A DNA stretch of 64,000 nt from Streptomyces hoynatensis (GCF_003626535.1 NZ_RBAL01000011.1:124001-188000), one strand, 5' to 3'. Counted from the first letter of the stretch, positions 44,776 through 53,787 are shown. Made by a program: numbers and translations. Notes: generated by a model not told the origin, from the sequence alone.

Positions 44776-44789
44776 GTGAGCCGACTCAC
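44776..44789 (+). promoter_or_regulatory. Small inverted repeat upstream of VOC gene
   Basis: gtgag-ccga-ctcac is a perfect 5-bp dyad 82 bases before the VOC start. It may be an operator; with arms this short the claim is weak. Confidence 0.3.
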
Positions 44790-44870
44790 ACCGAATGCCC
44801 CGATGAGTTTCAGGCAGGTCGGCGGTCCCGGTAGTGAACGACAGGCGTACACCAGAAAAGGAACGCAAGG

Positions 44871-45221
44871 ATGAATCAGCCGCCCGCGTGGTTCGACATC
44901 ACGGCGTTGGACGCCAACAGGTCCCGCGAATTCTACGGGCAGCTCTTCGGCTGGGAGGTCAGGGTCGACGCGTCGATGGACTACGGCCTGACCCAGACGC
45001 CCGAAGGCGTTGCCGGGGGCATTGGCCAGGCGACGGAGGACGGTCCGCACCCCGCCGGGCTGGTGATGTATTTCCCGGTGGCCGACGTCGACGCGGCACT
45101 CGGACGCGCCGAAGCGCTTGGGGGCAGTTGCGCGGTGCCGCCCTGGGAGATTCCCGGCCTCGGGAAGATGGCCGTGTTCCGTGATCCCGACGGCAATCGC
45201 GTCGGCCTCTGGCAGCGCTGA
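44871..45221 (+). CDS. VOC-family protein
   Basis: 116 residues from ATG 44871, with AAGGA upstream. One VOC module: FDITALDANRSREFYGQLFGWEV at the first strand-helix unit and MAVFRDPDGNRVGLWQR at the end. The short length means it needs to dimerise to make a complete site. Similar proteins are annotated as glyoxalases or PhnB-like. The substrate is unknown. It converges on a PhzF-type gene. Confidence 0.9.
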   Translation: MNQPPAWFDITALDANRSREFYGQLFGWEVRVDASMDYGLTQTPEGVAGGIGQATEDGPHPAGLVMYFPVADVDAALGRAEALGGSCAVPPWEIPGLGKMAVFRDPDGNRVGLWQR

Positions 45222-45381
45222 CTGCCCCACGTCCCTGTCCCTCCGCCCGGCGAAGCGGCGGACGAGGGCGCCGCGAACGACAGCGCCCCGCAACCCCGCA
45301 CCCCGCACCGCGCCCCGCGCAGCGCGCCCCGCCCCGCCCCGCGGGGACATGCTCGCGCGCCGGGCGTGCACCGCCGCCGCT

Positions 45382-46257
45382 TCAGCCGATGCGCGCCCCC
45401 GCGCCGCTGACGCGGACGCGCGGGTCGCCCGCGCGCAGGGTCACCGTCAGCTCGCCGGGGCGGCCCAGGTCCTCGCCCTGGTGCAGGGTGAGGACGGCCT
45501 CCCCGGGGACCAGGCCGAGCTCGCGGGCGTACGCCCCGAACGCGGCGGCCGCGGCCCCGGTCGCCGGGTCCTCGACGACGCCGCCGACCGGGAAGGGGTC
45601 GCGGACGTGGAAGACGGTGGCCGACTCCCGCCAGACCAGCTGCACGGTGGTCAGGTCCAGGCGGTGCATCAGGGCTTCGAGGCGCGGGACGTCGTAGGCG
45701 AGGTCCGCCAGGCGAGCGCGGGTCGCCGCCGCGAGGACGAGGTGGCGGGCGCCGGCGAACGCGATGCGGGGCGGGAAGGCCGGGTCGAGATCGGCGGCCG
45801 GCCAGCCGAGCGCGGCAAGGGCCTCGGCGACGTCGGCCTCGGCGATCGCCTCGACGTACGGCTCCACGCTGGTGAGCGTGGCCCTGACCGTCCCGCCCTC
45901 CTCGGTGGTCTCCACCGGCACCGTGCCCGCGGGCGTCGCGAACACCAGCTCCCCGGTGCCCATCCGCTCGGCCAGCGCGACGGCGGTGGCGACGGTGGCG
46001 TGACCGCAGAACGGGACCTCGGCCTTGGGGCTGAAGTACCGGAGGCCGAACGCCCGTCCCTCCGGGCCGCCGAGGCCCTCGGGGGGCGCGGTCAGGAACG
46101 CGGTCTCCGAGTAGCCGAGGTCGGCGGCGATGGCCTGCATGTCGCCGTCGTCCAGGGCGGAGGCGTCCAGGACGACGCCGGCGGGGTTCCCCCCGTCGGG
46201 GTCGTTCGAGAAGGCGGTGTAGCGCAGCACCTCGGGCCGCGGCGCGTCGGTCGGCAT
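45382..46257 (-). CDS. PhzF-family isomerase/epimerase
   Basis: 291 residues from ATG 46257. AFSNDPDGGNPAGVVLDA opens the first half, YSETAFL carries the conserved catalytic Glu, and PFCGHATVATAVAL and EDPATGAAAAAFGAY follow in each half of the pseudo-symmetric fold (DapF-like). PhzF itself works in phenazine synthesis, but most family members in Streptomyces have unknown substrates and no phenazine genes are present here. No secretion signal. Confidence 0.93.
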   Translation of the reverse strand: MPTDAPRPEVLRYTAFSNDPDGGNPAGVVLDASALDDGDMQAIAADLGYSETAFLTAPPEGLGGPEGRAFGLRYFSPKAEVPFCGHATVATAVALAERMGTGELVFATPAGTVPVETTEEGGTVRATLTSVEPYVEAIAEADVAEALAALGWPAADLDPAFPPRIAFAGARHLVLAAATRARLADLAYDVPRLEALMHRLDLTTVQLVWRESATVFHVRDPFPVGGVVEDPATGAAAAAFGAYARELGLVPGEAVLTLHQGEDLGRPGELTVTLRAGDPRVRVSGAGARIG

Positions 46258-46415
46258 GGTCGTGCAACGCGGGCGGCCCCGTGGGCCATTCCCGCACGCG
46301 GGAGGAGGCGGGCGCGCCCCCAGGAGGGCGTTCCGCCCGGCAACTCCGGGACCCGGGCGGTGGATGGACGGGTTCCCGCGGGACCATGGAAGTCCGGCCG
46401 GGAAGGAGCGCCACC

Positions 46416-46802
46416 GTGAGGATTGTCCGTGACCGCGTATACGGCGAGGTGGATCTCTCCGCGTCGGCAGCGGAGCTGAACCGCCTCGCGGGCGCGGTGG
46501 CCGGGGGCGAGGGGCTGCTCCGCTCCACGGCCGGACCGGGCGGTGAGCATCTGGCGGGCGTGGAGGTCACGAAGGGGGCGGGCCCCGGGGTCCGCATCCG
46601 CCTCGACGCCTCCCGGGGCATCCTCGTGATCAGCGGTGACGAGGCCGCCAGGGCGGTACTCGCGGACAACCTGCGCGCCATGGCCGCCGCGGGGGACGGC
46701 GGCCACCTGCACCTCGACCACTTCCCCGGCCACCCCTACCTCGCCGAGGGGTCCGTGCCGCTGGTGGTGAACAGCCCGCACGGGGGCATGCCCGCCCGGT
46801 GA
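46416..46802 (+). CDS. Small protein, possible Imm32-type immunity protein
   Basis: 128 residues from GTG 46416, preferred over ATG 46386 because AAGGAG lies seven bases ahead of it. Features include VYGEVDLSASAAELNRLAGAVAGGEG at the start, LVISGDEAARAVLADNLR in the middle and HLHLDHFPGHPYLAEGSVPLVV at the end. This layout resembles Streptomyces proteins annotated as Imm32-like, although I could not verify that relation. No toxin gene adjoins it; a helical cassette lies about 7 kb away, not linked. Confidence 0.6.
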   Translation: MRIVRDRVYGEVDLSASAAELNRLAGAVAGGEGLLRSTAGPGGEHLAGVEVTKGAGPGVRIRLDASRGILVISGDEAARAVLADNLRAMAAAGDGGHLHLDHFPGHPYLAEGSVPLVVNSPHGGMPAR

Positions 46803-46841
46803 GCGCCGGACGGGCCCTCCCACGGCCGTTCCCCCGCCGCC

Positions 46842-47348
46842 TCACGCCTGCGAGGCGCCGGTGCCTTCGCGCAGGGGCCGCCGGCCGGTGCGGGACGGCG
46901 TTGCCTCCGCGGCCTCGGTCAGCGGCTTGTCCGGGTAGGCGCGGAGCACGAGGGAGGTGGTGACGGGGCCGTACCTGGCGAGGGCGTCGACGACTTCCTC
47001 CAGTCGTCCGGCCTGGGGGCAGTGGACCTCGAAGATGAGGCAGTCCTCCCCGGTGACCCTGAGGGTGGAGGCGATCTCGGGCGTCCGGGAGGCGAAGTCC
47101 AGGGCGTGGGAGAGCCGGGCGTGCGTGGTGCGCAGCCGGATGACCGCGTGCAGGTTCAGGCCGAGGGCCGCCGGATCGACCACGGCCCGGTAGCCGGTGA
47201 TGACGCCGCTCTTCTCCAGCCGCTGGATGCGCGCGCTGGCCGCGGGCTGCGAGAGCCCGACCCGGCGCCCCACCTCCGCGCCGCTCAGCCGGCCTTCGCT
47301 CTGGAGCAGGGCGAGGATGGCGCGGTCTATCCGGTCGAGTGATTCCAT
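46842..47348 (-). CDS. Lrp/AsnC-family regulator
   Basis: 168 residues from ATG 47348. The HTH (LDRIDRAILALLQSEGRLSGAEVGRRVGLSQPAASARIQRLEKSGVI) precedes the RAM ligand-binding domain with ARYGPVTTSLVLRAYPDKPL. The C-terminal 15 residues are Arg/Gly-rich and extend beyond the normal end. The family senses amino acids or aromatic compounds. It is divergent from a small alpha/beta hydrolase gene over 163 bases, its likely target. Confidence 0.92.
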   Translation of the reverse strand: MESLDRIDRAILALLQSEGRLSGAEVGRRVGLSQPAASARIQRLEKSGVITGYRAVVDPAALGLNLHAVIRLRTTHARLSHALDFASRTPEIASTLRVTGEDCLIFEVHCPQAGRLEEVVDALARYGPVTTSLVLRAYPDKPLTEAAEATPSRTGRRPLREGTGASQA

Positions 47349-47511
47349 CGTCGTCCGCGCCCTTTCCCTTGTGCGAGTTCGCGATCCCTTGCGCTGTGCC
47401 CGAGTTGCCTGGAGACCGCTTGCGCCGCCGCCGGCCGCCCGGCGCCTCCCGCAGAATCTGCCTCGGGCGCCCCCGTGATCGTAGGGGCGGCGAGCGAAAG
47501 GGCGGTGGACG

Positions 47512-48075
47512 GTGACCGCGTACGTCGTCATCCCGGGCATCGACGGCTCGGACGAGCGGCACTGGCAGACCCGGTGGGAGCGGCAGTGGGGCAGCGCGGC
47601 GGTGCGGATCTCCCCCGCCTCCTGGTCCGCACCCGATCTGGAGGACTGGGTCGGCGCCGTCCACCGGGCCTACGAGGACGCTTCCCTGCGGGACGGCGAG
47701 GTGGTGCTGGTGGCCCACAGCCTGGGCTGCTGGGCCGCGGCCACCTGGCTGAACCGGAACCCGGCGCGCCCGGTCCGCGGCGCCTTCCTGGTCGCGCCGC
47801 CCGACCCGCAGGGGCCGGCGTTCCCACGCCGGGCGGCCGCCACGTTCACCGAGGTGCCGGCGCGACCGCTGCCGTGCCCGGCCCTGGTGGTGCACAGCGC
47901 CGACGACCCGTACTGCACCGCGGAGGCAGCCGCCGCCCTCGCCGCCCGGTGGGGGGCGCGCGTGCACCAGGCAGGCGCCTGCGGGCACCTCAACTCCGCC
48001 AGCGGCCTGGGCCGGTGGCGGCAGGGCAGGGAACTCCTCGACTCCCTCGGCGCGCGCCCAGCGGCCACCCCGTGA
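47512..48075 (+). CDS. Alpha/beta hydrolase, RBBP9/YdeN-like
   Basis: 187 residues from GTG 47512. The nucleophile elbow VAHSLGC, an acid in SADDPY and the base in CGHLNSA give the catalytic triad. VVIPGIDGSDERHWQTRWE at the start is typical of this family of small serine hydrolases. It is cytoplasmic and its natural ester or peptide substrate is unknown. The Lrp gene on the other strand probably controls it. Confidence 0.9.
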   Translation: MTAYVVIPGIDGSDERHWQTRWERQWGSAAVRISPASWSAPDLEDWVGAVHRAYEDASLRDGEVVLVAHSLGCWAAATWLNRNPARPVRGAFLVAPPDPQGPAFPRRAAATFTEVPARPLPCPALVVHSADDPYCTAEAAAALAARWGARVHQAGACGHLNSASGLGRWRQGRELLDSLGARPAATP

Positions 48076-48281
48076 CGCGGGCCCGCGGCGCGGCCCGGGT
48101 GGTACGGCCCCGGTGGCGCGGCCCGGGTGGTGCGGCCCGCCATCCCGCGCCGCCCCGCGGTCCTTCGCCTGCCGGGGAGCCGCGCAGTGCCACGGGACGC
48201 CACGCGGCGCCACGCGAGGACGCCGCGCGGTGCCACGAGGAGGCCGCGCCGCCGTCCGCCGAAGGCGCCCCGAGCCCCGAA

Positions 48282-48297
48282 CCGGCCGCCGGGCCGG
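48282..48297 (+). terminator. Short GC hairpin in a convergent spacer
   Basis: CCGGCC-gccg-GGCCGG is a 6-bp stem with a 4-base loop between two convergent stops (48075 and 48335). The 259-base spacer otherwise holds gcggcccgggtggt and ctgccgc repeats and shows no gene. Confidence 0.35.
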
Positions 48298-48334
48298 CTG
48301 TCTGTCTGCCGCCTGCCGCCTGCCGCGGAAGCGT

Positions 48335-48718
48335 TCAGGACGGCGTGGCGGCCCGCTCGGATGCGCTGCGCAGCACGCAGAACTCGTTGCCCTCCGGGTC
48401 GGCGAGGACCGCCCAGCCGGTGCCGTCCGGGTTGCGGTGGTCGGCGACGAAGGTGGCGCCGAGGCCGAGCAGCCGTTCCACCTCCTGCTCGCGCGTGGTC
48501 TCCGGGCGCAGACAGAGGTGCAGCCGGTTCTTGATCGTCTTGGGCTCCGGCACCTGATTGAAGAACAGCACCGGTCCCTCCGTCAGCATCACCTGCGCCT
48601 CCGGATCGCCCGGTTTGTCCTCCGGATGAAGCGGGCGGCCGGTCACCTTGCTCCAGAACCGGGCCAGCTCATAGGCATCCGCACAGTCGATCGCCACGTT
48701 CTGCACCACCGAGACCAT
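48335..48718 (-). CDS. VOC-family protein
   Basis: 127 residues from ATG 48718. A single VOC module: VQNVAIDCADAYELARFWSKVTGR at the start and WAVLADPEGNEFCVLRS at the end. NRLHLCLRPETTREQEVERLLGLGA links the halves. It matches the widespread glyoxalase-like group of Actinobacteria without a known substrate. It faces the alpha/beta hydrolase gene. Confidence 0.9.
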   Translation of the reverse strand: MVSVVQNVAIDCADAYELARFWSKVTGRPLHPEDKPGDPEAQVMLTEGPVLFFNQVPEPKTIKNRLHLCLRPETTREQEVERLLGLGATFVADHRNPDGTGWAVLADPEGNEFCVLRSASERAATPS

Positions 48719-48788
48719 GCGCGGAGCCTGCCCGATGCCCGCGCCGGACGCCACCGAATTCCGCTCGCCCCTCGCGGCTCCCCCGCGC

Positions 48789-49112
48789 TCAGCTCGCGGC
48801 GGTCTCCTCCCGCATCCAGGACAGGAAGGCCGGGGTGCCGTGCGTGACCGGAGTGGCGATGATCTCCGGCGTATCGTAGTCGTGCACGCTCCTGACCCGC
48901 GCCTCCAGTTCCGCGAACCGGTCGGCCGTCGTCTTGAACTGGACGCGCCATTCCTGGTCGTTCTGGAGGGCGCCCTCCCAGCGGTAGACGCTCGTGATGG
49001 GGCCCTCGACCTGCGCGCAGGCCGCCACCTTGGCCTCCACCGCACTGACGGCCAGCTCCTTGGCCTTCTCCGCGCTGCCGGTCGTAGTGAAAACGATCAG
49101 GTAGTCAGCCAC
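48789..49112 (-). CDS. cutA: Divalent cation tolerance protein CutA
   Basis: 107 residues from GTG 49112, with GAAGGAGA ten bases upstream deciding this start. Conserved segments: YLIVFTTTGSAEKAKELA, VEAKVAACAQVEGPITSVYRWEG, and ELEARVRSVHDYDTPEIIATPV. CutA forms a trimer of ferredoxin-like folds that binds metals; its precise physiological role is unsettled. It is separated by 381 bases from the mannanase gene on the other strand. Confidence 0.95.
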   Translation of the reverse strand: MADYLIVFTTTGSAEKAKELAVSAVEAKVAACAQVEGPITSVYRWEGALQNDQEWRVQFKTTADRFAELEARVRSVHDYDTPEIIATPVTHGTPAFLSWMREETAAS

Positions 49113-49493
49113 GAACGTCTCTCCTTCGTATGCACCTGCCGGGAAGGTACCCCGCTCGCGAGGCCGGAGATCGCATAGCCACCATGTGGACAGGTGACCC
49201 CCGGCACAGCGGGCACCGCAGGGCATGCCGACACGGGCGCCGCCCGCGCTTATTGACATGTCCTCACCTGCCGGGATCGAATACGGCAGGGGTGGGAGCG
49301 CTCCCATCCCCGGGATCGTTCCCCGCCCGGCCGCACCCGCCGTCGGCGGCGCGCGCCGTGAGCGCCGGCGCGCGCCCGGGGGCGTGGGGCGCGCCAGGGG
49401 TGGTGCGGCATCAGCCGGGGGCGTGCGGAGTCGCGTCCGGTGGTGCGGCATCGCGCGCGGGGACCCGTCGTCGAACGCTACGGAGGCGAGGCA
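49113..49493 (+). promoter_or_regulatory. Mannanase promoter region
   Basis: This gap contains TTGACA at 49253-49258 and, 18 bases on, TCGAAT at 49277-49282, a plausible -35/-10 pair. The CebR-type box follows at 49293. Later a ggtggtgcggcatc direct repeat occurs at 49399-49412 and 49439-49452. The 5-prime leader of the mRNA would be about 200 bases long. Confidence 0.6.
49293..49306 (+). promoter_or_regulatory. CebR-type operator TGGGAGCGCTCCCA
   Basis: A perfect 14-base palindrome identical to the well-known operator bound by CebR/CelR in Streptomyces and relatives, which is released by cellobiose. It sits just downstream of the candidate -10, where a repressor would block transcription. 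It predicts cello-oligosaccharide induction of the mannanase. Confidence 0.92.
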
Positions 49494-51317
49494 ATGGCAC
49501 AGCGAACAGCCCTGCGCGGGGTCCTGGCCGCTCTGGCGGCCGGGGCGCTCGCCCTGCTGGCCGGTCCCCCGGCCACCGCGGCGGCGCCCGGCACGCCGGC
49601 CGCCGAGGGCGCCGCGGCCCAACCGGCCGCCGCGGAGCCCGAGTCCGCCAGGTCCGCGTCCGCGGGGGCGGCGGCCGAGACGGAGGTGTACGAGGCGGAG
49701 GACGGCGCGTTGCAGGGCGTGACCGTCGGCAGCTCCGCCGCCGGCTACTCCGGCACCGGGTACGTGGAGGGCTTCGACGCCGCCGAGGACCAGGTGACGA
49801 TCACCATCCCCGACAGCCCAGGCGGCCTGTACGACCTGACGCTCACCTACCGCGCCCCCTACGGCGAGAAGTACGCGCTGCTCCGGCTCAACGGCAGCGG
49901 CCACGGCGAGGTCAACCTCCCGGCCACGGACGCGTTCACCTCCGTCCCGGCGGGCAAGGTCCTCCTCCGGGAGGGCGAGAACACCCTCACGGTGGTCAAC
50001 GACTGGGGCTGGTACGAGATCGACGCCATCGCCCTCACGCCCGTTCCGCCCCGGCCGCCCCACCGGCTGACCGGGGTGCCCGTGGACCCGGATGCGACGC
50101 CCGAGGCCAGGTCCCTGCTGAGCTACCTGTCCGGCACCTACGGCAACGCCATCCTCAGCGGCCAGCAGGACATGGCCTCCCTCGCCTGGGTCGAGGAGAA
50201 CATCGGCCGCACCCCGGCCGTCGCGGGCCTGGACATGATGGACTACTCGCCCAGCCGCGTGGAGCGCGGAACCACCTCCCAGGAGGTGGAGAACGCCCTG
50301 GCCTGGGACGCGCGCGGCGGGATCACGACGTTCGTCTGGCACTGGAACGCGCCCACCGGCCTGATCGACGAGCCGGGCAAGGAGTGGTGGCGCGGCTTCT
50401 ACACGGACGCCACGACCTTCGACCTGGCGGCGGCGCTGGCCGACCCCTCCTCGCAGGAGTACGCGCTGCTGCTGCGGGACATCGACGCCATCTCCGAGCA
50501 GCTGGGGCGCCTGCAGGACGCGGGCGTGCCCGTCCTGTGGCGGCCCCTGCACGAGGCGGAGGGCGGCTGGTTCTGGTGGGGCGCCAAGGGGCCGGGGCCG
50601 GCCAGGGAGCTCTACCGGCTGATGTACGACCGGATGGTCCACCACAACGGCCTGCACAACCTGATCTGGGTGTGGAACTCGGTGGACCCGGAGTGGTACC
50701 CGGGCGACGACGTGGTGGACGTCGTCAGCGCCGACTCCTACCCGCCCGCGGGCGACTACGGCCCGGTCAGCTCCACCTACGAGAACCTGGTCACCCTGGC
50801 CGGGGACACCAAGCCGGTGGCGCTGACCGAGGTGGGCGCGATCCCCGACCCGGACCTGCTTGAGGCGTACCAGGCGGACTGGAGCTGGTTCGTGACCTGG
50901 TCGGGCGACTTCATCTCGGACGGGGTCACCAACAGCCGCGAGCACCTGCTCGACGTCTACCGGCACCCGCGGGTGATCACCCTGGACGAGCTCGGCGACT
51001 TCAAGCACGCCGGCGGCTGCGTGGCCACCCACCGGGTCACGGCGAACTGGGGCACGGGCCACGTCGCCGAGATCACCGTCAGGAACACGGGCGACACCCC
51101 GCTGAGCGGCTGGCAGGTCGGCTGGCACCTGCCCTCGGGCCAGACGGTGGGCACCGTGTGGAACGCCACGGTGGACACCACCGCGGGCACGCTCCGGGCG
51201 CGCGCCACGCCGGGCAGCGCGACCCTCCAGCCGGGCGAGGAGACGACCTTCGGCTTCCTCGGCAACACCCACTGGCCCGAGGAGGTCACCCTGGCCCCCA
51301 GCTGCACCGGCTCCTGA
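49494..51317 (+). CDS. Secreted beta-mannanase: CBM35-GH26-CBM2
   Basis: 607 residues from ATG 49494. A signal peptide of about 31 residues is followed by a linker, a CBM35 module at about 62-180 (EVYEAEDG start, TVVNDWGWYEIDAIAL end), the GH26 domain from about 185 to 485, and a C-terminal CBM2 with a Cys-Cys pair (GGCVATHR...PSCTGS). GH26 acid/base Glu354 is in WRPLHEAEG and nucleophile Glu446 in ALTEVGAI. It should cut beta-1,4-mannan or glucomannan outside the cell while bound to plant cell wall. It is controlled by a CebR box. Confidence 0.94.
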   Translation: MAQRTALRGVLAALAAGALALLAGPPATAAAPGTPAAEGAAAQPAAAEPESARSASAGAAAETEVYEAEDGALQGVTVGSSAAGYSGTGYVEGFDAAEDQVTITIPDSPGGLYDLTLTYRAPYGEKYALLRLNGSGHGEVNLPATDAFTSVPAGKVLLREGENTLTVVNDWGWYEIDAIALTPVPPRPPHRLTGVPVDPDATPEARSLLSYLSGTYGNAILSGQQDMASLAWVEENIGRTPAVAGLDMMDYSPSRVERGTTSQEVENALAWDARGGITTFVWHWNAPTGLIDEPGKEWWRGFYTDATTFDLAAALADPSSQEYALLLRDIDAISEQLGRLQDAGVPVLWRPLHEAEGGWFWWGAKGPGPARELYRLMYDRMVHHNGLHNLIWVWNSVDPEWYPGDDVVDVVSADSYPPAGDYGPVSSTYENLVTLAGDTKPVALTEVGAIPDPDLLEAYQADWSWFVTWSGDFISDGVTNSREHLLDVYRHPRVITLDELGDFKHAGGCVATHRVTANWGTGHVAEITVRNTGDTPLSGWQVGWHLPSGQTVGTVWNATVDTTAGTLRARATPGSATLQPGEETTFGFLGNTHWPEEVTLAPSCTGS

Positions 51318-51536
51318 GACCCCGCCCCCGGGTGCGCGGCGCCACCCCGGCCCGCCGCGCGCCGGGGGCGGTCACCGGCAGGATTGCACCCCGGCGGCAG
51401 CGCCGTTCCGCCTCCGGGGAGCGGAGGTCTCCCCGCGCGCCGGCGGCGGCCGGCCGCGCCTCCCCGCCCGCCCGCGCACGCCGGTGGCCGGTGTGCGCGG
51501 GGCGGTTGGGGGTGATCCGGGGGCGCGCGGGGCGGC

Positions 51537-53303
51537 TCAGGCGGCCTGGCCGTGCTGGAGCGCGGTGTAGAGGCCGCCGCGGGCCAGGAGTTCGGCGTGG
51601 GAGCCGACCTCGCGGATGGCGCCGCCGTCCATGACGACGATGCGGTCGGCGTTGCGGACGGTGGACAGCCGGTGTGCGACCACGAAGGTGGTGCGCCCGC
51701 GCACCAGCCGGGCCAGGGCCTGCTGCACGAGCGCCTCGGAACGGGTGTCGAGGGCCGAGGTCGCCTCGTCCAGGATCAGCACCTTGGGGTCGCGGATCAG
51801 GGCGCGCGCGATGGCCAGGCGCTGCTTCTGCCCGCCGGAGAGCCGGGCGCCGTGCTCGCCGACCAGGGAGTCGAGCCCGTCGGGCAGCCGCTCCACGAAC
51901 TCCAGCGCGTTGGCGTCGCGCAGGGCGGCCCGCACCCGCTCGGTGTCGGCCTCGTCCATGCCGTAGGCGACGTTCTCCCTGATCGTGCCCTCGAAGAGGA
52001 TGGACTCCTGCGGTACCACGGACAGGTGCCTGCGGAAGGAGCGCAGGTCGAGCTCTGCCATGTCCCGGCCGTCGAGGAGGAGTCGGCCGCCGGTGGGGCG
52101 GATGAAGCCGATGACGAGGTTCAGCACGGTGGACTTGCCCGCGCCTGAGGCGCCGACCAGGGCGATCGTCTCGCCGGGGGCGACGGACAGGTCGATCTCG
52201 CGCACGGCGGGTTCGGCGGCTCCTTCGTAGCGGAAGCTGACGCCGCGGAACTCCACGGCGCCGCGCACCTCGGCCACCTCGGCCTTGCCCGCGTTGTCCT
52301 CCACCTCGGGCGTCTGCAGCACCTCGCCGATGGAGCGCACGGACTCCAGGCCCTTGGTGATCACCGGGGCGAGGCCGAGCAGGGTGGTGGTCGAGTTGGT
52401 GAGGGTGGTGAGGAAGGCGCTGAGCATCACCACGTCTCCCGGCGTGATCGCCCAGACGCCGTAGTAGGCGATCAGCGCGGCGGCCGTGAGGAAGGTCACG
52501 CCGAGGATGTTCAGAAACACCCAGGCCAGCGACGCGAATCGGCCGTTCATCAGGTCGAGGCGGAGGCCGGAGTTCAGCACCTGCCGCAGGGAGTCGTTCA
52601 TCCGGTTGAGGGCCTTGCCCTCCAGGGCGTGGGCCCGGGTGACCGAGATCAGGCGGGTCATCTCGAAGACGCGCGAGGACATGTGCTCGACGTCCTGCCT
52701 GAAGTGCTCGTTGTGGGTGCGCAACTGCGTGCGCAGCCGCATCACCAGCACGGCCGCCGCGGGGACGACCACGAGGAAGACCGGCAGGAACTGCGGGGTG
52801 CGGACCGCGATGATGGCCAGGCCGCCGCACAGGACCGTGACCGCGCCGAGGCCGATGTCCGAACTCTGCTGCACCATCTGCTCGATGGCCTCGACGTCGC
52901 GGACGACCTTGGCCTGCAGGATGCCCGCGCTGACCCGGGAGTGGTAGCCGATGGACAGCTGCTGCATGCGGGTGCACAGGGCGGACCGTATGCCCGTCGC
53001 CACCCGCCGCACGCTCCCGTACAGGAGCCGGACGTAGAGGAGGTGCAGGGGGTAGTTGATGACGAGGATGAACAGGACGACGCCGACGCTGCTCCACAGC
53101 CGGGTGATCTCCAGGTGCTGCACGACCGTGTCGACGACGGACGCGGTCACCAGCGGGAGGAGCCAGATCGGGCTGTGCTTGACCGCGAAGACCAGCAGGG
53201 CGGCGGAAATCCGCCGGCGGTCTCCGCGGAAGAGGTAGGCGAGGGTCCGCAGGGGGTGTTCCCCTCGGTACTGGTGGTCCAGCGGTCCCTCCGACCGTGC
53301 CAT
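51537..53303 (-). CDS. ABC transporter, fused permease-ATPase (exporter type)
   Basis: 588 residues from ATG 53303. Six membrane helices occupy the first 320 residues; the ATPase half has Walker A GASGAGKST, signature LSGGQKQRLAIARAL, Walker B VLILDEATSALD and the H-loop VVAHRLST. This is a homodimeric MsbA-like half-transporter. It sits behind a LacI-type box (53334-53345) and next to a mannanase, so an oligosaccharide-linked export role is possible, but no substrate is indicated by sequence. Confidence 0.93.
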   Translation of the reverse strand: MARSEGPLDHQYRGEHPLRTLAYLFRGDRRRISAALLVFAVKHSPIWLLPLVTASVVDTVVQHLEITRLWSSVGVVLFILVINYPLHLLYVRLLYGSVRRVATGIRSALCTRMQQLSIGYHSRVSAGILQAKVVRDVEAIEQMVQQSSDIGLGAVTVLCGGLAIIAVRTPQFLPVFLVVVPAAAVLVMRLRTQLRTHNEHFRQDVEHMSSRVFEMTRLISVTRAHALEGKALNRMNDSLRQVLNSGLRLDLMNGRFASLAWVFLNILGVTFLTAAALIAYYGVWAITPGDVVMLSAFLTTLTNSTTTLLGLAPVITKGLESVRSIGEVLQTPEVEDNAGKAEVAEVRGAVEFRGVSFRYEGAAEPAVREIDLSVAPGETIALVGASGAGKSTVLNLVIGFIRPTGGRLLLDGRDMAELDLRSFRRHLSVVPQESILFEGTIRENVAYGMDEADTERVRAALRDANALEFVERLPDGLDSLVGEHGARLSGGQKQRLAIARALIRDPKVLILDEATSALDTRSEALVQQALARLVRGRTTFVVAHRLSTVRNADRIVVMDGGAIREVGSHAELLARGGLYTALQHGQAA

Positions 53304-53333
53304 GGCTCGTTTCCTTTCCGCGAGGCGAGCTCG

Positions 53334-53349
53334 GCAAGCGCTTACTATA
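53334..53349 (-). promoter_or_regulatory. LacI-type operator and -10 of the ABC exporter
   Basis: gcaagcgcttac at 53334-53345 is a near-perfect palindrome around AAGCGCTT, a typical LacI-family operator that differs from the CebR box. On the minus strand it adjoins TATAGT (53344-53349), a good -10. The site is about 31-46 bases ahead of the start codon. Confidence 0.65.
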
Positions 53350-53787
53350 TGCGCGGCCCGCACGGGCTCCCCGCCCGGGCGACGGCCGCGGGCGCCGGTC
53401 CGCCAGGAACCACCCCGCGGGCCCGCGCGCGCCCGGCCGCGCGGCCGGAAGCCTCGTCGCTCACGGCCCGCAACGGGCGGGCGCCGCGGGGACCTTACCC
53501 ACCTCGCGCCCGCCGCCATCCCGGAACGGGGGGCGAACGGGGCGCGAACGGGGCCGCGCCCGGAACGCCGCGGGAATTCCCCCGGTGGCCGGGTCCGGGG
53601 CCGCCGGCCTCACTCGGGGGGCGCCGGTCCGGGGCCGCCGGTCCGGGGCCGCCGGTCCGCTTTCCGTAACGAGGACGCCTCCACCGGCGAGGGCAAGCGG
53701 AACGGCGACTGCCGCGGCGCCCGGCGCGAGCGGAGCCGCGGCAAGACCCGCCCCACCGATCGCGATCACCGCTCCCGCCCCGGGGCT
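53350..53787. other. Gene-poor interval between exporter and lipoprotein gene
   Basis: About 440 bases. Apart from the exporter promoter at the left and the 14-bp tandem repeat below, it holds no supported gene. One minus-strand frame beginning at 53769 reads as a short hydrophobic N-terminus followed by an Arg/Pro-rich tail; it is judged unlikely to be real. Confidence 0.4.
53623..53660 (+). repeat. 14-bp tandem repeat
   Basis: gccggtccggggcc occurs twice exactly in tandem (53623-53636 and 53637-53650) with a third partial copy to 53660. It lies in non-coding DNA and suggests slippage. Confidence 0.75.

Noticed and set aside
45222..45381. Terminator in the convergent gap after the VOC gene
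   Set aside because: GC-rich ccccg repeats can pair in several short ways, but no single stem stands out.
53461..53769. Minus-strand frame with a hydrophobic N-terminus, 18 bases after a lipoprotein stop
   Set aside because: Its tail is Arg/Pro-rich and partly made of the 14-bp tandem repeat; codon pattern and absence of a good ribosome site do not support a gene.
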